Assembly: GCA_905479025.1 (NCBI GenBank)
Contig: CAJQKX010000598.1
Span: 1 to 8,897, forward strand
DNA: 8,897 bases
Source: an uncultured Paraglaciecola sp.
GTDB lineage: Bacteria > Pseudomonadota > Gammaproteobacteria > Enterobacterales > Alteromonadaceae
Direction: 5' to 3'
Numbering within the stretch: the first letter of the stretch is position 1; every line of letters starts with the position of its first letter. The position numbers and the translations under genes are program-made. A model generated the notes under the pieces. It saw nothing but the letters and a program-made list of their open reading frames with translations. It was not told the DNA's origin and searched no databases. This document shows, in pieces, positions 1-7,376 of the stretch.

Positions 1-2163
1 GTTGTATTGACATTACTCAGTGCACCTTGGGTATTGTGGGTTTTTAGCGAGTTAGTCAAACAACTGGAGCGTTCAAGAGAAAGTATTGCCGATGCGGTGA
101 CTGAGTTAGAACGATTGCGCAAGGAAGATGAGTTACTTAACCGCACTTTGCAAAATAATATCAAGCAGCTTAATCATGAAATTGAGCAGCGTAAAAATGC
201 TCAGCTAGAGCGTGAAAATGTTTTCACCGATTTAGAGCGTGAAATCACTGATAAATCAGAAAAAGAACAACAAGCGTTACGGTTATCTACTCTACTGAGA
301 TCGATTATCGATGCGTCTCCAGACTTAATCTATTACCGTAATGAAGAAGGGCAGTTTGCTGGCTGCAATCGTGTTGCTGAACAAATGACGGGTAAAACCG
401 AAGAAGAATTGATTGGCTTAACGCCTCACCAAGTTTATGGCGAAGAGCTCGCCCGACAAGTGGTTGCTAGTGATCAAGACGTGCTCGAAAAAAACCTTAG
501 CATTACTGAAGAATTATGGTTGCGCTTTTCCGATGGTCCCAGCCGCTACTTTGAAATGCGTAAGGTGCCATTTTTTAGCGCAGACGGCACCCGTCTTGGA
601 CTACTTGCTTTCGGACGAGATATCACTGAGCGTAAACAGGCAGAGGATGCTTTGGCTAAGGCCAGTAAAGACAAAACTGCTTTTATTGCTACTATTAGTC
701 ATGAGCTGCGTACACCACTAAATGGTATTGTCGGCTTAAGCAGAATGTTGCGTGATACTGATCTGACTAGCGAGCAGTTTGCTTGGGTCAGTACGATTTA
801 CGCGAGTGGCATTACCTTAGGTAATATATTTAACGATATTATTGATTTAGACAGGCTAGACAGAGACAGGCTTGAATTATCCCTGAAAACATTATCCATA
901 AAAGATTTTACCCAAGAGCTTGGCAGTATTATTGAGCTGTTAGCTGATGATAAGGATCTTACTTTTGCTGCACACGTAAAGGATCCCTTACCCGCTTTAG
1001 TTGAGGTAGACGGTACTCGCTTAAGACAAATTTTGTGGAATTTATTGTTTAACGCGGTCAAGTTTACACAAAAAGGTACAGTCTCATTAGAAGTGAAAGC
1101 TGAAAAGATTGATGCTGAAACATCTATGGTCACATTTAAGGTATGTGATACGGGTGTAGGCATACCTCAAGAGGACCTAGATAAGATTTTTGCTATGTAT
1201 TATCAAGTTGACTTACCCGAACATCAAAGTGCAACAGGAACTGGCATTGGTCTTGCTATTTGCCAACAAATGGTGTCTTTGATGAATGGTGAAATTAGTG
1301 TCAGCAGTGTGATAGGTGAAGGTACCTGTTTTACTGTTGACTTGCCCCTTGGTATAAGTAAAAAGCCTATTCAAGTTGAAACACTTAAAGTCACAGGTTT
1401 ACAAATATTATTGGTAGAAGATATTGAGTTAAATGTGATGGTCGCCAAAGCGTTGTTGGAAAAGCTTGGACAATATGTTGACGTTGCTATTACAGGTAAT
1501 GAGGCCATTACTATGGCACGTGAAAAACAATATGACTTGATTTTACTGGATATTCAATTACCTGATATGAATGGTTTTGATGTAGCAAATGTTTTGCATG
1601 AAGAATCGTTGGTAGAGCAAACCAGTATTGTGGCGTTGACCGCAAATGTGATTAAAACTCGTCAAGAGTATCTTGATAACGGAATGGATGAAGTCATCTC
1701 GAAGCCGGTCAAAAAGAGTCGTATTATTGAAGTGTTTAACAGTTTGTTTTGTGAGCAACCAAGGGTGCCCCACCAACCTTCTGCAGAGCCTAAAAAAGAC
1801 ATGCTAAACACTGTTCTCGATATAGAACTGTTACAAATGCTGGTGGATACCATAGGCCACGATATGGTGTGCACCAGTGTTAACGTTTTTCAGGAAAAGA
1901 TGCCTGAATATTTGGAAATTTTGCAGCTGAATTTAAGTGCCAATGAAAAAGACGAAGTCTGCTCCCAAGCACACAAAATAAAAGGAGCGGCGAGCTCAGT
2001 AGGCTTAACCCGAGTTCAAAAAATTGCTAACGAAATCCAACAAGGTGATCATCCAGCATGGTGGCAAAATGTGCATGATTGGGTAGAACAATTAAATCAG
2101 GCCGCTAACCAAGATATGCAAAAATTAATTAACTGGTTGGGTCAGCAAGACATAGACGATTAG
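1..2163 (+). CDS. arcB: Aerobic respiration control hybrid sensor kinase ArcB (5' end outside window)
   Basis: Membrane-bound tripartite sensor kinase that reads quinone redox state and, by His-Asp-His-Asp phosphorelay, phosphorylates ArcA. The frame is open from the first base, so the TTG at 7 is not the true start. Compared with E. coli ArcB (778 aa) about 58 N-terminal residues are missing, including TM1; the end of TM2 (APWVLWVFSELV) remains. Counting residues from base 1: coiled coil ~17-90, PAS ~95-213 (DASPDLIYYRNEEG, FGRDITERK), HisKA with His234 in SHELRTPLNG, HATPase N-box Asn351 (NAVKF), G1 DTGVGIP and G2 GTGIGLA, receiver with VEDIELN and phospho-acceptor Asp517 in LLDIQLPDM, and C-terminal HPt with His658 in AHKIKGAASSVG. 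These match E. coli His292, Asp576 and His717. All phosphorelay residues are intact, so the protein should be functional. It ends in TAG at 2161. The promoter is not visible. Confidence 0.96.
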   Translation, partial: VVLTLLSAPWVLWVFSELVKQLERSRESIADAVTELERLRKEDELLNRTLQNNIKQLNHEIEQRKNAQLERENVFTDLEREITDKSEKEQQALRLSTLLRSIIDASPDLIYYRNEEGQFAGCNRVAEQMTGKTEEELIGLTPHQVYGEELARQVVASDQDVLEKNLSITEELWLRFSDGPSRYFEMRKVPFFSADGTRLGLLAFGRDITERKQAEDALAKASKDKTAFIATISHELRTPLNGIVGLSRMLRDTDLTSEQFAWVSTIYASGITLGNIFNDIIDLDRLDRDRLELSLKTLSIKDFTQELGSIIELLADDKDLTFAAHVKDPLPALVEVDGTRLRQILWNLLFNAVKFTQKGTVSLEVKAEKIDAETSMVTFKVCDTGVGIPQEDLDKIFAMYYQVDLPEHQSATGTGIGLAICQQMVSLMNGEISVSSVIGEGTCFTVDLPLGISKKPIQVETLKVTGLQILLVEDIELNVMVAKALLEKLGQYVDVAITGNEAITMAREKQYDLILLDIQLPDMNGFDVANVLHEESLVEQTSIVALTANVIKTRQEYLDNGMDEVISKPVKKSRIIEVFNSLFCEQPRVPHQPSAEPKKDMLNTVLDIELLQMLVDTIGHDMVCTSVNVFQEKMPEYLEILQLNLSANEKDEVCSQAHKIKGAASSVGLTRVQKIANEIQQGDHPAWWQNVHDWVEQLNQAANQDMQKLINWLGQQDIDD

Positions 2164-2182
2164 AGGGGCCTAACTGGCCTCT
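2162..2182 (+). terminator. Weak hairpin overlapping the arcB stop codon
   Basis: AGAGG pairs with CCTCT (2162-2166 / 2178-2182) and an inner CC/GG pair closes a TAACT loop, leaving two bulged G on the left arm. No T-tract follows, so this is at best a weak or Rho-assisted 3' end for arcB. It could be a chance structure. Confidence 0.3.
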
Positions 2183-2266
2183 ACCTAAACAATAGTTAAT
2201 TCATCAAATATTATGATACGGTTTTTGTTGGCTAGCTTGTTTTTAGATGTAACATATTGGTTATTC

Positions 2267-2284
2267 GCCATTTAAATTAATGGC
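2267..2284. promoter_or_regulatory. Perfect 6-6-6 inverted repeat upstream of galT, candidate operator
   Basis: GCCATT-TAAATT-AATGGC is a perfect dyad with 6-bp arms and a 6-bp AT-rich centre, ending 23 bp before the galT ATG. Its symmetry and position fit a repressor operator or an mRNA hairpin near the ribosome site. It lacks the central CG typical of LacI/GalR-family operators, so the cognate factor is unknown. The rest of 2183-2307 holds no clear -35/-10 pair; TATGAT (2212-2217) is a possible -10 without a convincing -35. Confidence 0.35.
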
Positions 2285-2307
2285 AGCACAAATAGGTTAT
2301 ATAAGTT

Positions 2308-3357
2308 ATGTCAAAATTTGATCCCGTTGATCATTCACATCGTCGTCGCAATCCTTTAACCGGAGATTGGGTCTTAGTCTCACCCCATAGAGCGAAACGT
2401 CCTTGGCAAGGTCAAGTGGAAAAGCTACAGATTGCTTATACTGCATCACACGACCCAGAATGTTATCTTTGTTCGGGTAATACCCGTATTAATGGTGAAA
2501 TTAACCCAGAGTATGCTGGGACATTTGTATTTACGAATGATTTCGCAGCATTGATGCAAGATACCCCTGCAGCAAAACAATCGAATGACGACCTATTTAC
2601 TTTGCAAGCGGCCAGAGGCACTAGTCGCGTTATTTGCTTTTCTCCCGAGCACAACAAAACGTTACCCGAATTATCTTTACCCGCTTTGGAAGGGGTAATT
2701 GATACTTGGCAAGAGCAAGTGGCCGATCTATCAAAAGATTATGTTTGGGTACAAGTATTCGAAAACAAAGGGGCAGCCATGGGCTGTTCTAACCCTCATC
2801 CCCATGGGCAGGTATGGGCGAACGACTTTATTCCCAGTGAAGTAGCGAAAGCTGAGGCGAGCCAAAAGACGTATTTTGAAAAACATGCTAGTTCGCTATT
2901 GCAAGATTATGCAAAAAGAGAATCAGCAGATGGTGCTCGCACCGTTGTGGAAACCGAACATTGGATAGCGGTAGTGCCATATTGGGCCTCTTGGCCGTTT
3001 GAAACCTTGCTTATACCTAAGTTTGCTTGTGCCAGACTCACCGATGTTAATGCCATGCACAAAACCGATTTGGCTATTGCTATCAAAAAACTTACAAGTC
3101 GCTATGATAATTTGTTTCAATGCTCTTTCCCTTATTCAATGGGCTGGCATGGTGCACCCAATAATCTAGAGTCGACAGAACATTGGCAAGTCCATGCTCA
3201 CTTCTATCCGCCTTTGTTGCGTTCAGCCACGGTGCGTAAATTTATGGTGGGTTATGAAATGATGGCAGAGCCACAACGAGATTTAACACCAGAACAAGCG
3301 GCACAGCGTTTACAGGCGCTCAGTGATGTTCATTACAACGAATCAACTGGAGCCTAG
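2308..3357 (+). CDS. galT: Galactose-1-phosphate uridylyltransferase
   Basis: Cytoplasmic Leloir-pathway enzyme exchanging UMP between UDP-glucose and galactose-1-phosphate through a uridylyl-histidine intermediate. At 349 aa it is nearly the same length as E. coli GalT (348), and key residues fall at identical positions: Zn ligands Cys52, Cys55, His115 and His164, nucleophile His166 in NPHPHGQVW, and metal-binding His296 and His298 in VHAHFYPP. The N-terminal [25 protein letters not shown] is typical of family class I. The ATG at 2308 follows only a weak AGG (2294-2296), but homology starts right at it ([13 protein letters not shown]), so the start is secure. galK follows 4 bp after the TAG stop, so the two are cotranscribed. 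No galE or galM is in the window, so UDP-glucose 4-epimerase must be encoded elsewhere. Confidence 0.97.
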   Translation: MSKFDPVDHSHRRRNPLTGDWVLVSPHRAKRPWQGQVEKLQIAYTASHDPECYLCSGNTRINGEINPEYAGTFVFTNDFAALMQDTPAAKQSNDDLFTLQAARGTSRVICFSPEHNKTLPELSLPALEGVIDTWQEQVADLSKDYVWVQVFENKGAAMGCSNPHPHGQVWANDFIPSEVAKAEASQKTYFEKHASSLLQDYAKRESADGARTVVETEHWIAVVPYWASWPFETLLIPKFACARLTDVNAMHKTDLAIAIKKLTSRYDNLFQCSFPYSMGWHGAPNNLESTEHWQVHAHFYPPLLRSATVRKFMVGYEMMAEPQRDLTPEQAAQRLQALSDVHYNESTGA

Positions 3358-3361
3358 TTTT

Positions 3362-4549
3362 ATGTCTAACAATGCGTCAAAAATTGAGTCTAACATCTCT
3401 CAAAGTATGTTAACTGAACTTGATTCGGTATTTATTCAGACATTTGGAGCCGCGCCCGTACGTCATTTTCAGGCACCTGGCAGGGTTAATCTGATAGGTG
3501 AACACACAGACTACAACGATGGTTTTGTGCTGCCTTGTGCTATTGATTATCAAACGTTAGTTGCAGTGACACCTAGAGATGATATGACCGTCAGTGTTGT
3601 GGCTGTTGATTACAGTAATGAACAAGATGAGTTTTCATTAGACTGTGATATCGAAGTCCACTCTACACAAATGTGGAGTAATTATGTGCGTGGTGTTATC
3701 AAGCACCTACAACGTAGAGGGCATATATTTAAAGGTGCCAATTTAGCAATAACCGGCAATGTGCCGCAAGGTGCTGGGCTAAGCTCGTCTGCTTCTTTGG
3801 AGGTGGTAATAGGTGAAACCTTCCGTGGTTTATACAATTTATTACTAACAAAAGCAGAGGTGGCGTTAAACGGCCAAGAAGCTGAAAATCAATTTGTAGG
3901 TTGTCAATGTGGGATCATGGATCAGATGGTCAGTGCCTGTGGCTCTAAATTCAATGCCTTGTTATTGGATTGTCGTTCTTTGCAAACAGAACTGATATCT
4001 ATGCCGGAAAACTTGGCGGTGATGATCATCAATTCCAATGTAAAACGTGGTTTAGTCGACAGCGAATACAATACCCGCCGTTTGCAATGTGAAGAGGCAG
4101 CTCATACGCTGGGGTTAAAAGCCTTACGTGATATTAGCTTGATTGAGTTACAAAATAGCAAAATTAAGCTACCTGATGTGGTGTACCGACGAGCTCATCA
4201 TGTTGTATCCGACAGTGAACGTACTGTTTTAGCTGCAAAAGCGCTTAGAAACAATGACGTAACTCAATTATCACAATTAATGGCCAAGTCACATATCTCC
4301 ATGCGTGACGATTTTGAAATCACCGTACCTCCCATCGACTTTGCTGTAAAAATATTAACTGAATATCTTGGCGATAAAGGGGGTGTACGTATGACTGGTG
4401 GTGGCTTTGGCGGCTGTTTGGTGGCTCTTATGCCCCATGATATGGTTGATGGGGCAAAATTGTTGATGGCTGAGCGTTACGAGGTCGAAACTGGTTACAA
4501 AGAGACAATTTATATTTGTAGTGCTAGTGATGGTGCGGGTGAGATCTGA
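3362..4549 (+). CDS. galK: Galactokinase
   Basis: GHMP-family kinase phosphorylating alpha-D-galactose with ATP to galactose-1-phosphate, the substrate of the adjacent GalT. It is 395 aa, about 13 residues longer than E. coli GalK (382) at the N-terminus. The galactokinase signature [15 protein letters not shown] is at 40-54, the ATP-binding loop [11 protein letters not shown] at 135-145, the catalytic-base Asp187 in CGIMDQMV (E. coli Asp174), and motif 3 [10 protein letters not shown] at 343-352. The ATG at 3362 was chosen because GGAG lies 9 nt upstream, within the end of galT. An in-frame start at 3323 would overlap galT by 35 nt and adds unconserved residues. The internal ATG at 3407 would give an E. 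coli-like length but has only a weak Shine-Dalgarno. The 4-nt galT-galK gap implies translational coupling. Confidence 0.97.
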   Translation: MSNNASKIESNISQSMLTELDSVFIQTFGAAPVRHFQAPGRVNLIGEHTDYNDGFVLPCAIDYQTLVAVTPRDDMTVSVVAVDYSNEQDEFSLDCDIEVHSTQMWSNYVRGVIKHLQRRGHIFKGANLAITGNVPQGAGLSSSASLEVVIGETFRGLYNLLLTKAEVALNGQEAENQFVGCQCGIMDQMVSACGSKFNALLLDCRSLQTELISMPENLAVMIINSNVKRGLVDSEYNTRRLQCEEAAHTLGLKALRDISLIELQNSKIKLPDVVYRRAHHVVSDSERTVLAAKALRNNDVTQLSQLMAKSHISMRDDFEITVPPIDFAVKILTEYLGDKGGVRMTGGGFGGCLVALMPHDMVDGAKLLMAERYEVETGYKETIYICSASDGAGEI

Positions 4550-4561
4550 TTTTTGAAATAT

Positions 4562-4602
4562 GAAAGCGCAGCCAAAGCAGTGACTTGCGTTTTCAGTTTT
4601 TT
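4562..4602 (+). terminator. Rho-independent terminator of galTK
   Basis: GAAAGCGCA (4562-4570) pairs with TGCGTTTTC (4586-4594) as a 9-bp stem with one G-T pair and a 15-nt loop. Two bases later comes a run of six T (4597-4602). It lies 12 bp after the galK stop, the expected place. The long loop makes it moderate rather than strong. Confidence 0.6.
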
Positions 4603-4810
4603 AATGTGTATTCCTAATATCAAACAGAACTAGCACTATTTTCATCGCATTTTAGCATCTAGATGTTGATAAAGTGACAATTAGCTGTTGGTATATCTAG
4701 GCATTAATTTTACTTAGCAACCAATTAATCGTGCCTTAAACGGCACTGCTGCAAATGATATTAGTGCTCCTGTTGCATAGCTAAGAGTGATAGAGGGATT
4801 AAAAAGCCTT
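4603..4810. other. Convergent intergenic spacer between galK and the mgtE transcript
   Basis: This spacer lies between convergent transcription units and shows no gene. It contains a 10-bp palindrome CATCTAGATG (4656-4665) and a small inverted repeat GTGCC-TTAAAC-GGCAC (4731-4746). Neither is followed by a T-tract on either strand, so I cannot name a clear terminator for the - strand unit. Confidence 0.5.
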
Positions 4811-5074
4811 TCATAAACAAACAAACAAAGATAAGGCGCCAGCGTGTTTACCATATTGATTGATGTTATCTATGGCTAATTTGTCCTTGATGGTACTTAT
4901 GAATACCAAGATAAATATCACACCTAGCAATCGAATAGATGTGAAATCTGTAAAAATAAGCTGCTCTTTATGAAATACAAAACGACACCATGCAGATTGA
5001 ACCGCAATGGTGAACAAGGCTAAAAGTGTTAATACCATTTTACGAGAAAAGCTTAAGTTTAGATTAACAGCCAA
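4811..5074 (-). CDS. Possible small two-helix membrane protein overlapping the mgtE 3' end
   Basis: 87-codon frame starting at TTG (5074-5072), overlapping the last 16 nt of mgtE in another frame. An AGG about 9 nt upstream of the TTG could serve as ribosome site. A shorter version starts at the ATG at 5038 (75 aa, MVLTLLALFTIAVQSAW). Two hydrophobic stretches (residues ~12-28 and ~46-61) separated by a basic/acidic loop give a plausible two-TM topology, and the tail ends in another hydrophobic run. I do not recognise a family. In its favour: same strand, stop-start overlap suggesting coupling to mgtE, and organised hydrophobicity. Against: no ATG at the coupled position, no homologue I can name, and an AT-rich spacer can give such frames by chance. 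Confidence 0.4.
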   Translation of the reverse strand: MAVNLNLSFSRKMVLTLLALFTIAVQSAWCRFVFHKEQLIFTDFTSIRLLGVIFILVFISTIKDKLAIDNINQYGKHAGALSLFVCL

Positions 5075-6414
5075 GTAGCAGAGCCTAAAAATGCGAATAT
5101 ACCTACTACATCAGTGATAGTGGTTAAAATGACGCTACCGGCTAAAGCAGGATCTATTTTTAATTTTTTCATGATGATGGGTAAGCTTGCCCCTGCTAAT
5201 CCGGCGGCGATCATATTGATCAGCATAGCAAAGGCAATGACTGCGCCTAACATTAAGTCTTGTTTCCAGATGGCAATCACTGATGCAATTAGCACAGACC
5301 ATATCACCCCATTTAAAAAACCTATGGCTAATTCTTTGCTAATTAACCATCTCGCGTTAGCCGAATTCACATGCCCCAGCGCCATGCCACGGATCACTAA
5401 GGTAAGCGTTTGATTACCTGCTACCCCACCCATGCTAGGTACGATAGTGTTGAGTATTGCCAACACCGCCAGTTGGCTTAAAGTGGCTTCAAATAAGTCA
5501 CTCACGGCAGCTGCCATTAAAGCGGTAAGCAAGTTGACACCTAACCAAATTGAACGGCGCTGGGTGCTTTTTACGACTGGCGCGAAGGTATCTTCTTCAT
5601 CATCTAAACCGGCCATGCTCATCATTGAGTGTTCTGCGTCTTCACGAATGATATCGACCACATCATCAATAGTGATACGTCCTAACAATTTGTTGTTTTC
5701 ATTTACAACGGGTGCTGATAACCAATTATATCGCTCAAATAAACTGGCTACCTCGTTATCCATCATATTGGCTGGTATAGCTTCAGAGTCCTTAATTAAC
5801 GATTCTATTGATGTGTTAGCAGCGGCAGTTATCAACCGAGTCAACGCTACACCGCCCATTAATTTATCGTCGCGATCAACCACATATAAGGTATCTGTGT
5901 GTTCCGGTATATCGCCTTTCAAGCGCAAATATCGCAAGATCACATCCACATTAATGCCCGGGCGAAGCCTAATAGCATCGGTGTTCATAATAAAACCGGC
6001 TGTTTCTTCACCGTAAGATAATCCAAGCTCGGCGCGGGAACGGTCTTGTTCATCCATGGCAGCCAATAAATCTTGCGCTACTTCCTGCGGTAAGCCACGC
6101 AAGGTATCAACGAGGTTATCGGTGTCCATCTCTTCTAGGACATCGGCTACTTTTTCTGGGAGCATTTTTCTGATAATGCCATTACGTACATCATCAGACA
6201 GTTCTTCGAGCACGTCACTGTAGAGATCAGGGGGAATGAGTTGCCAAATATCCAAGCGATTGCGGCTGCGGCTCGATTCTAAAAGTAAAGCAAGATCACC
6301 GGGTTGCAGCTGATACAACATCTCTTTGACTAGCTCAGTTTGACCGCTACCTAACGCTTCATTGATGTCATGAAGTTGGTTGTTACTGCTTTTGGCTTCG
6401 AAGGTATTTGGCAT
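5059..6414 (-). CDS. mgtE: Magnesium channel/transporter MgtE
   Basis: Inner-membrane Mg2+ channel gated by intracellular Mg2+ (it may also carry Co2+). The 451-aa length is normal for the family. Domains: N-terminal MgtE_N superhelical domain ~30-135 (repeated LLxxMxxxDxxxxL-type segments), two CBS domains ~140-200 and ~205-260 that bind Mg2+ or nucleotide, a connecting plug helix ~262-285, and five TM helices ~288-450. Conserved pore features are PSMGGVAGNQT (326-336) and Asp435 in LTTITDVVGIF, equivalent to the selectivity Asp432 of Thermus MgtE. The start is ATG at 6414 (MPNTFEAK), without a strong Shine-Dalgarno. Upstream on the same strand lie a five-codon mini-ORF, a perfect hairpin and a TATAAT box. 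It converges with galK and is not functionally linked to it. No M-box riboswitch is recognisable in the short leader. Confidence 0.96.
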   Translation of the reverse strand: MPNTFEAKSSNNQLHDINEALGSGQTELVKEMLYQLQPGDLALLLESSRSRNRLDIWQLIPPDLYSDVLEELSDDVRNGIIRKMLPEKVADVLEEMDTDNLVDTLRGLPQEVAQDLLAAMDEQDRSRAELGLSYGEETAGFIMNTDAIRLRPGINVDVILRYLRLKGDIPEHTDTLYVVDRDDKLMGGVALTRLITAAANTSIESLIKDSEAIPANMMDNEVASLFERYNWLSAPVVNENNKLLGRITIDDVVDIIREDAEHSMMSMAGLDDEEDTFAPVVKSTQRRSIWLGVNLLTALMAAAVSDLFEATLSQLAVLAILNTIVPSMGGVAGNQTLTLVIRGMALGHVNSANARWLISKELAIGFLNGVIWSVLIASVIAIWKQDLMLGAVIAFAMLINMIAAGLAGASLPIIMKKLKIDPALAGSVILTTITDVVGIFAFLGSATWLLI

Positions 6415-6446
6415 GGCTCAGACAGACTTACTCATTGGGTCAATAC

Positions 6447-6463
6447 GCACTAAAACGTAGTGC
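6447..6463 (-). promoter_or_regulatory. Perfect hairpin/dyad in the mgtE leader
   Basis: Read on the - strand, GCACTA-CGTTT-TAGTGC forms a perfect 6-bp stem with a 5-nt loop. It begins 5 nt after the candidate -10 box, so it would be either an operator over the transcription start or a stem-loop at the very 5' end of the mgtE mRNA. Confidence 0.45.
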
Positions 6464-6467
6464 TTTA

Positions 6468-6497
6468 ATTATACAACTCTAGTTTAATCTATGGCCA
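6468..6497 (-). promoter_or_regulatory. Candidate sigma-70 promoter of mgtE
   Basis: On the - strand TATAAT (6473-6468) is a perfect -10 box. TGGCCA (6497-6492) matches the -35 consensus at 4 of 6 positions with an 18-bp spacer. The predicted transcript start is near 6461, giving a leader of about 47 nt before the mgtE ATG. Confidence 0.5.
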
Positions 6498-6850
6498 CGA
6501 GCTGGTCAGCACATATTTCACTATTGGAGTGTGAAATAAGTTGAATGCAGTCTAATAAACGGCAGTTTTGACCTGTTATATAGAGATAATGTAACAAGCT
6601 TATAAGACTTTTTGCTCAATGCCATCAGTACCTGCCAAAAGCCCTTTCGCCAAGGACAAATTTTTTATGAGCTAAACGGTGTTTTACATATTGTGTGAAG
6701 CGTTGGGTTTGGCTCCTTGGTAAGTTGTCATTACTTTTACAGGAGACGGTTACGGCTTTCTGCGCAATTGGCGAATTGTGCCAATACCCGTCATTCGGAA
6801 TCACTACAGTTAAACCGATTTTCGCGATAAATTGTCAGTATCGCTCGCAG

Positions 6851-6886
6851 CCCAAAAGGACAACTAACGACCTAAAGCGGACGTAA
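6851..6886. repeat. Degenerate ~20-nt tandem pair
   Basis: CCCAAAAGGAC (6851-6861) followed by ACTAACG and then CCTAAAGCGGACG (6871-6883) look like two diverged copies of one unit with spacing of about 20 nt. The type of sequence resembles short intergenic repeats of marine gammaproteobacteria, but that resemblance is from memory and unverified. Confidence 0.25.
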
Positions 6887-6973
6887 GAGAATTCGAACTA
6901 TCAGACTATATTGAGCTAAAAATCATCATGCGATTAATCAAGCTTGACTGACGGTAATGAGCGATCAACAGAC

Positions 6974-6990
6974 TGTCAGGATTTTTTACA
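6974..6990 (+). repeat. Copy 1 of TGTCAGG-T-run-ACA motif
   Basis: TGTCAGGATTTTTTACA. It differs by one extra A from copy 2 at 7263-7278, 289 bp away. A partial inverted half-copy TGTAAGCTGAC follows at 7009-7019, so GTCAG and TTACA of this copy can pair with CTGAC and TGTAA. It may be a protein-binding element or the leftover control region of a lost gene. Confidence 0.45.
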
Positions 6991-7075
6991 CGTTTTAGCA
7001 TTTACCAATGTAAGCTGACGATCAGTATTTTCGCGTTGTTTCAAATATTGGAATATAAACTTGAGGTTATATTTC

Positions 7076-7192
7076 ATGCACCATCTGGCTCCTTTGATCA
7101 CCGGACATACGACTAGGCGGTGTAATATAGCAAGGTCAGACTGCGTTAGCGGACTATCAATCGACGCCTTTTCAAGTGCTGTGACCCCTTGA
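7076..7192 (+). CDS. Possible 38-aa mini-ORF, unrecognised
   Basis: ATG at 7076 preceded by GAGG (7063-7066) with a 9-nt spacer, a good ribosome site. The 38 codons run to TGA at 7190. The product begins MHHLAPLITGHTTRRCN, is mildly basic, and has no signal peptide or membrane segment. I do not recognise it. The good Shine-Dalgarno is the only positive sign, and a chance ORF in a non-coding spacer is the more likely explanation. Confidence 0.18.
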   Translation: MHHLAPLITGHTTRRCNIARSDCVSGLSIDAFSSAVTP

Positions 7193-7219
7193 TTTTTTCC
7201 AAATTATTTTAAATTTCGT

Positions 7220-7243
7220 GGGGATACGTCAGACCCTGACCCC
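7220..7243. repeat. REP-like palindrome (GTCAG/CTGAC core with GGGG...CCCC flanks)
   Basis: GTCAG-ACC-CTGAC (7228-7240) is a perfect 5-bp hairpin. GGG (7221-7223) can pair with CCC (7241-7243) around an ATAC bulge. A second TGACCCC lies at 7182-7188, a direct repeat of 7237-7243, and could compete for the same GGGG. It resembles REP elements linked to Y1/RAYT transposases in gammaproteobacteria, but no such transposase is in the window. Confidence 0.4.
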
Positions 7244-7262
7244 AGATTTATTGGATTTCGTT

Positions 7263-7278
7263 TGTCAGGTTTTTTACA
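7263..7278 (+). promoter_or_regulatory. Copy 2 of TGTCAGG-T-run-ACA motif, candidate activator site
   Basis: TGTCAGGTTTTTTACA lies 134 bp upstream of the first secreted-protein ORF, a distance suited to an enhancer-type activator site. It is partly self-complementary at its ends (TGT...ACA). The role is inferred from repetition and position only. Confidence 0.4.
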
Positions 7279-7342
7279 TATTCAATTATTTTTCCTAACG
7301 CATAGCCTCTGAATCTTTGCCATATATAGAGCAGCATAGATT

Positions 7343-7376
7343 ATGCCAAGGTAATTACTAAGTTTAATATTGGCAT
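7343..7376. promoter_or_regulatory. Inverted repeat ATGCCAA-N20-TTGGCAT upstream of the secreted ORFs
   Basis: Perfect 7-bp arms (7343-7349 and 7370-7376) separated by 20 bp, ending 36 bp before the ATG at 7413. Each TTGGCA resembles a sigma-54 -24 element. The left arm, read on the - strand, continues to a correctly spaced -12 GC (7349-7333); the right arm on the + strand lacks that GC. It could alternatively be a repressor operator. Confidence 0.35.

Noticed and set aside
798..1163. 121-codon - strand frame inside arcB
   Set aside because: A shadow frame antisense to the HisKA/HATPase coding region, which is clearly the real gene.
4656..4665. CATCTAGATG palindrome after galK
   Set aside because: Ten bases long, not repeated in the window and not next to a promoter or gene start; compatible with chance.
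5432..6016. 194-codon + strand frame antisense to mgtE
   Set aside because: It lies entirely within the conserved mgtE coding region on the other strand and its Ser/Ile-rich translation shows no domain.
6415..6600. M-box (ykoK) magnesium riboswitch ahead of mgtE
   Set aside because: The predicted leader is only about 47 nt and I see none of the long conserved helices of that riboswitch.
6695..6886. 63-codon + strand frame starting at GTG, in the gap upstream of mgtE
   Set aside because: No ribosome site, no recognisable motif, odd composition, and it spans hairpin and tandem-repeat sequence. It is better read as non-coding.
6880..6905. TTCGAA within GAATTCGAACTATC as a tRNA T-loop on the - strand
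   Set aside because: The flanking bases do not form a 5-bp T-stem and no acceptor, D or anticodon arms can be drawn nearby.
6978..7207. Open - strand stretch of about 75 codons through 7207-6978
   Set aside because: No ATG near its start, only internal GTG and ATG, no recognisable domain and no ribosome site. It may be a gene remnant but nothing supports a name.
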